Assembly: GCA_030704615.1 (NCBI GenBank)
Contig: CM060733.1
Span: 20,150,001-20,214,000, forward strand
Source of the DNA: Takakia lepidozioides
Taxonomy: Eukaryota; Streptophyta; Takakiopsida; Takakiales; Takakiaceae
Length of the DNA stretch: 64,000 bases
Reading direction: 5' to 3'
Positions 61,933 to 64,000 of this stretch are shown here, in pieces. Numbering within the stretch: the first letter of the stretch is position 1; each line of letters opens with the position of its first letter. The position numbers were made by a program, and so were the translations under genes. The notes below the pieces were generated by a model, which did no database searches, was not told the origin of the DNA, and saw only the letters and a program-made list of their open reading frames with translations.

Positions 61933-64000
61933 ATGAGTATTAGAAAGTTGCATGCACCAGCAGCACTGGTAGTGTCAAGCTCTCGAGGCCTGGCTATGGA
62001 TGCTGGCAATCCCCACCTGCACCTTCCTGTTCCTCTCCACATGAGCCCCCTACCAGAGAGTTTGCTCTCTCCTGTTGACCCGGGTTTCTTAGAAGGTGCA
62101 TCATCTTTGGCTCGATTTGGCCTCGACATAGGAGGCACCCTTTGCAAAGTTGTGTTCTTCGAGCCAATAACACCAGTCGACGGTAATAATCTGTCCAAAA
62201 GGATGCTCAAGAGTAAACTTTCTCAAGTGAGCGCAGTTGGAGCAAATAGAGATGGAGGAGAAGTCAAGGGTCCTGGCAGGTTCTCTTCAGTGGAGTGCAA
62301 CTGTGGTGTACGAGGGAAGGCTTGCAGTGGAGACTGCAGTGGGAGAGAAGCATTTCCACGCTTTGAATCAGACATCCCTTCAAGAAATAATCATAGAATG
62401 GTCAATGAAACACAGGCAGATTCTCACAGGGGCTCAGCAATTTTCGGAGAGACATCCAAGAAACAAGAGGAAAACCTTCAATTCGGGAAGGCTGTAGTCG
62501 ACCCTCCTCATTGCAATGGGGAAACCAAAGTTTCAGGACATGAAGATATCTTTTCTGTAGGGAGGAAACCTGATAGCCCACCCCAGCTGCAAAAGGGGAT
62601 ACAAAGTGACAGTGAGAAGGGGAACCATGTGAGAAGTGGTGTGGCGGACTTGGTCGCATGCGAATGCAGCCGATCTTCCCCAAAGGCAAGGGATTTTATT
62701 ATGCTTCCTGCTAATCACAAAAAAGATGGGATCACAGGAGAGGGTGGCGGAGGAGAGGAAGTTCGTAGCAAGAAAGAGAGCTCTCAACGGCAGGCACAGA
62801 AGATATGGGTTTCAAGCCATGACCCAGTCTGCCTTCCCGGTCGTGGCACACTCTACTTCAAATGTTTTGGTTTGTCCAAACCTGCCATTGATATTACCTA
62901 TCCTTCCATCCTAGAAGACACCTTCGGGGACAATCTAAAAATCTCAGATGGAGGATAGAATTGCACAAGTGAGTTTTTTTGCTACACTACATGTCCGTTC
63001 TGTCTCTCCTGTAGTTTTAGTTTAGCTTCTAGCAACCTGGAGAAGAAGATGAAGAAGACTCCGACCCGAAGCCGGCGTAATTAAGAGCCACTTCGCCTGG
63101 CGGCTACTGTCACCTTTAGGGGTGGGTGAGCTCTATAAAGTGAATTTGACTACACCTAATTGGTTGGTTGGCTATTTGCTATCTTGTAGTTGTTGGTAAT
63201 AATTGCTTGTGAGGGAGCGGGTGGCTGTGTAGTTTGAAGTTGTTGGGTGAGGAGTCAACCAACCTGAACACGTAAGTGACCATGTTACTTAGTTCTACAT
63301 TGCACTTGCCACTGTTGCTGCCTAGATCTGTGTAGTCATCATTTTCTGATCTGGTAGTTGGTGGGCTGGTTTAGAAACTTGGAGGATGGAGGAGTTTCTC
63401 TCTTTAACGAAGGAGCATTCCCTGGTCACGAAAGGCAGAGCCCTTGGAGCCACTGGGTAAGTTTTGGTCTTATCCTTAGAGGTGCATCGCTCATGGTCCT
63501 CTGAAAGTTGGAAGCCAGTGGATCACACTCCTCAAAATTCAAGCTTGGCCCCACTTTTTTATCTTACACTATCACCCATGGATTTGAATAGTCTTGGCGC
63601 CTGCTCATCTCACCTCAAGAAGGAGGCTGGGGGATGATTGCATGGAGGCTGGCAGGGGTGGAGCTCGGAAGTTTGGAGATCAGTTCGTCCAGATTGCCGG
63701 CCTGCAGCTTCAACATGCTGATGAACTAAAAAGGTAGTCACTTCTCATGCAATAGCCTCCCTTTGTGGAAATTTCAGGGTGTCAGTCTCTTCATATTTCG
63801 CATGTAGCATTCAACCGCCAGCTTGGATATGGTGGTATATGGGGCGAGTAAGTGGAATTTGGGACAGGGACGATAGTCCTCGTTGAGAAGTTTTCGTTTG
63901 GCACTGAGCCTGTGATGGCTCCTCTTTTGTTGGAATGTGAAGTTTGGTGCGAGGCATTGATTTTCTTGCTAGGCATGCCTATCAAGAGAGCTTTGAATAC
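61933..64000 (+). CDS. PANK: Type II pantothenate kinase, first four coding exons (3' partial)
   Basis: Phosphorylates pantothenate, the first and controlling step of coenzyme A synthesis. Proposed exons: 61933-62869, 63375-63456, 63656-63733, 63943 to beyond the window; GT-AG borders and phases agree throughout. Exon 1 (ATG at 61933 after an acceptor CTACAG|CTCCC, implying a 5' UTR intron) holds the nucleotide-binding FGLDIGGTLCKVVFFEP, then about 230 residues rich in Ser, Gly and charge, then LPGRGTLYFKCF. Exon 2 continues ETWRMEEFLSLTKEH and ends A-T-G; exon 3 completes ATGGGARKFGDQF, the glycine-rich motif of the family; exon 4 begins LVRGIDFLARHAYQESF. The alternative reading, exon 1 continuing to the stop at 62958, lacks the conserved downstream motifs. 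Catalytic residues further on lie outside the window. Confidence 0.85.
63065..63135 (+). repeat. TAAGAGCCACTTC dispersed repeat, copy 3
   Basis: GCCGGCGTAATTAAGAGCCA within the second pantothenate kinase intron, followed by GGCGGCTACTGTCACC and AGGGGTGGGTGAGC. Same family as 54388-54450. Confidence 0.55.

Overview
The window is nuclear DNA of a land plant. Housekeeping genes are split by many GT-AG introns, the ATP synthase beta subunit is nuclear with introns, and there are plant A-type cytochrome P450, pentatricopeptide-repeat (PPR) and plant-type organellar SSB (OSB) sequences, in a background of nested LTR elements, MITEs and SINEs. The PPR relics (runs like MYAKCG, SWNAMIAGYAQQG) and the large transposon load suggest a seed-free plant (fern, lycophyte or bryophyte), but the species cannot be fixed from the sequence alone.

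Layout. 0-3.2 kb: the last six exons of mitochondrial ATP synthase beta (+). 5.1-6.2 kb: a LINE endonuclease relic. 6.2-11.9 kb: repeat-rich DNA with ACGTG-rich repeats, an unrecognised broken ORF cluster, a complete 808-bp hAT-type MITE with an 8-bp target duplication, a degenerate tandem array, and two copies of a tRNA-like repeat, one carrying a 284-bp MITE. 12.3-14.7 kb: a cytochrome P450 with three 1-nt frameshifts and a 485-bp Mutator-type MITE inserted three codons before its stop. 15.5-16.1 kb: a possible small unrecognised gene. 17.6-19.1 kb: an intact START-like (DUF220-like) gene (-). 21.2-27.9 kb: an intact 18-exon cytosolic phosphoglucomutase (-), 583 aa. 

29-51 kb: a nest of retroelements. 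The outer element runs on the minus strand and, read through its interruptions, has the order Gag (two zinc knuckles), aspartic protease, a C5 cytosine DNA methyltransferase (DNMT) domain, reverse transcriptase, integrase and a PHD finger (the last part inverted). It is broken by a 736-bp solo LTR (5-bp TSD), by OSB/PPR relic DNA, and within that relic by a 6.58-kb Ty3/gypsy chromovirus (TSD CTGTG) whose 3' LTR has lost the promoter part of U3. The methyltransferase carried inside a land-plant LTR retroelement is the outstanding feature. The element must have had its own route to DNA methylation, as reported for retrotransposons of dinoflagellates and charophyte algae.

51-56 kb: AT-rich, gene-poor DNA with three tRNA-derived SINE heads. 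56.2-58.5 kb: a second OSB-PPR pseudogene. In both copies the OSB PDF-motif segment runs, essentially in frame, into the PPR array, pointing to an OSB-PPR fusion gene family. 58.5-59.5 kb: a Nodulin-like transporter fragment and unrecognised exons. 61.9-64.0 kb: the first four coding exons of a type II pantothenate kinase (+) with an unusually long insert, running off the window.
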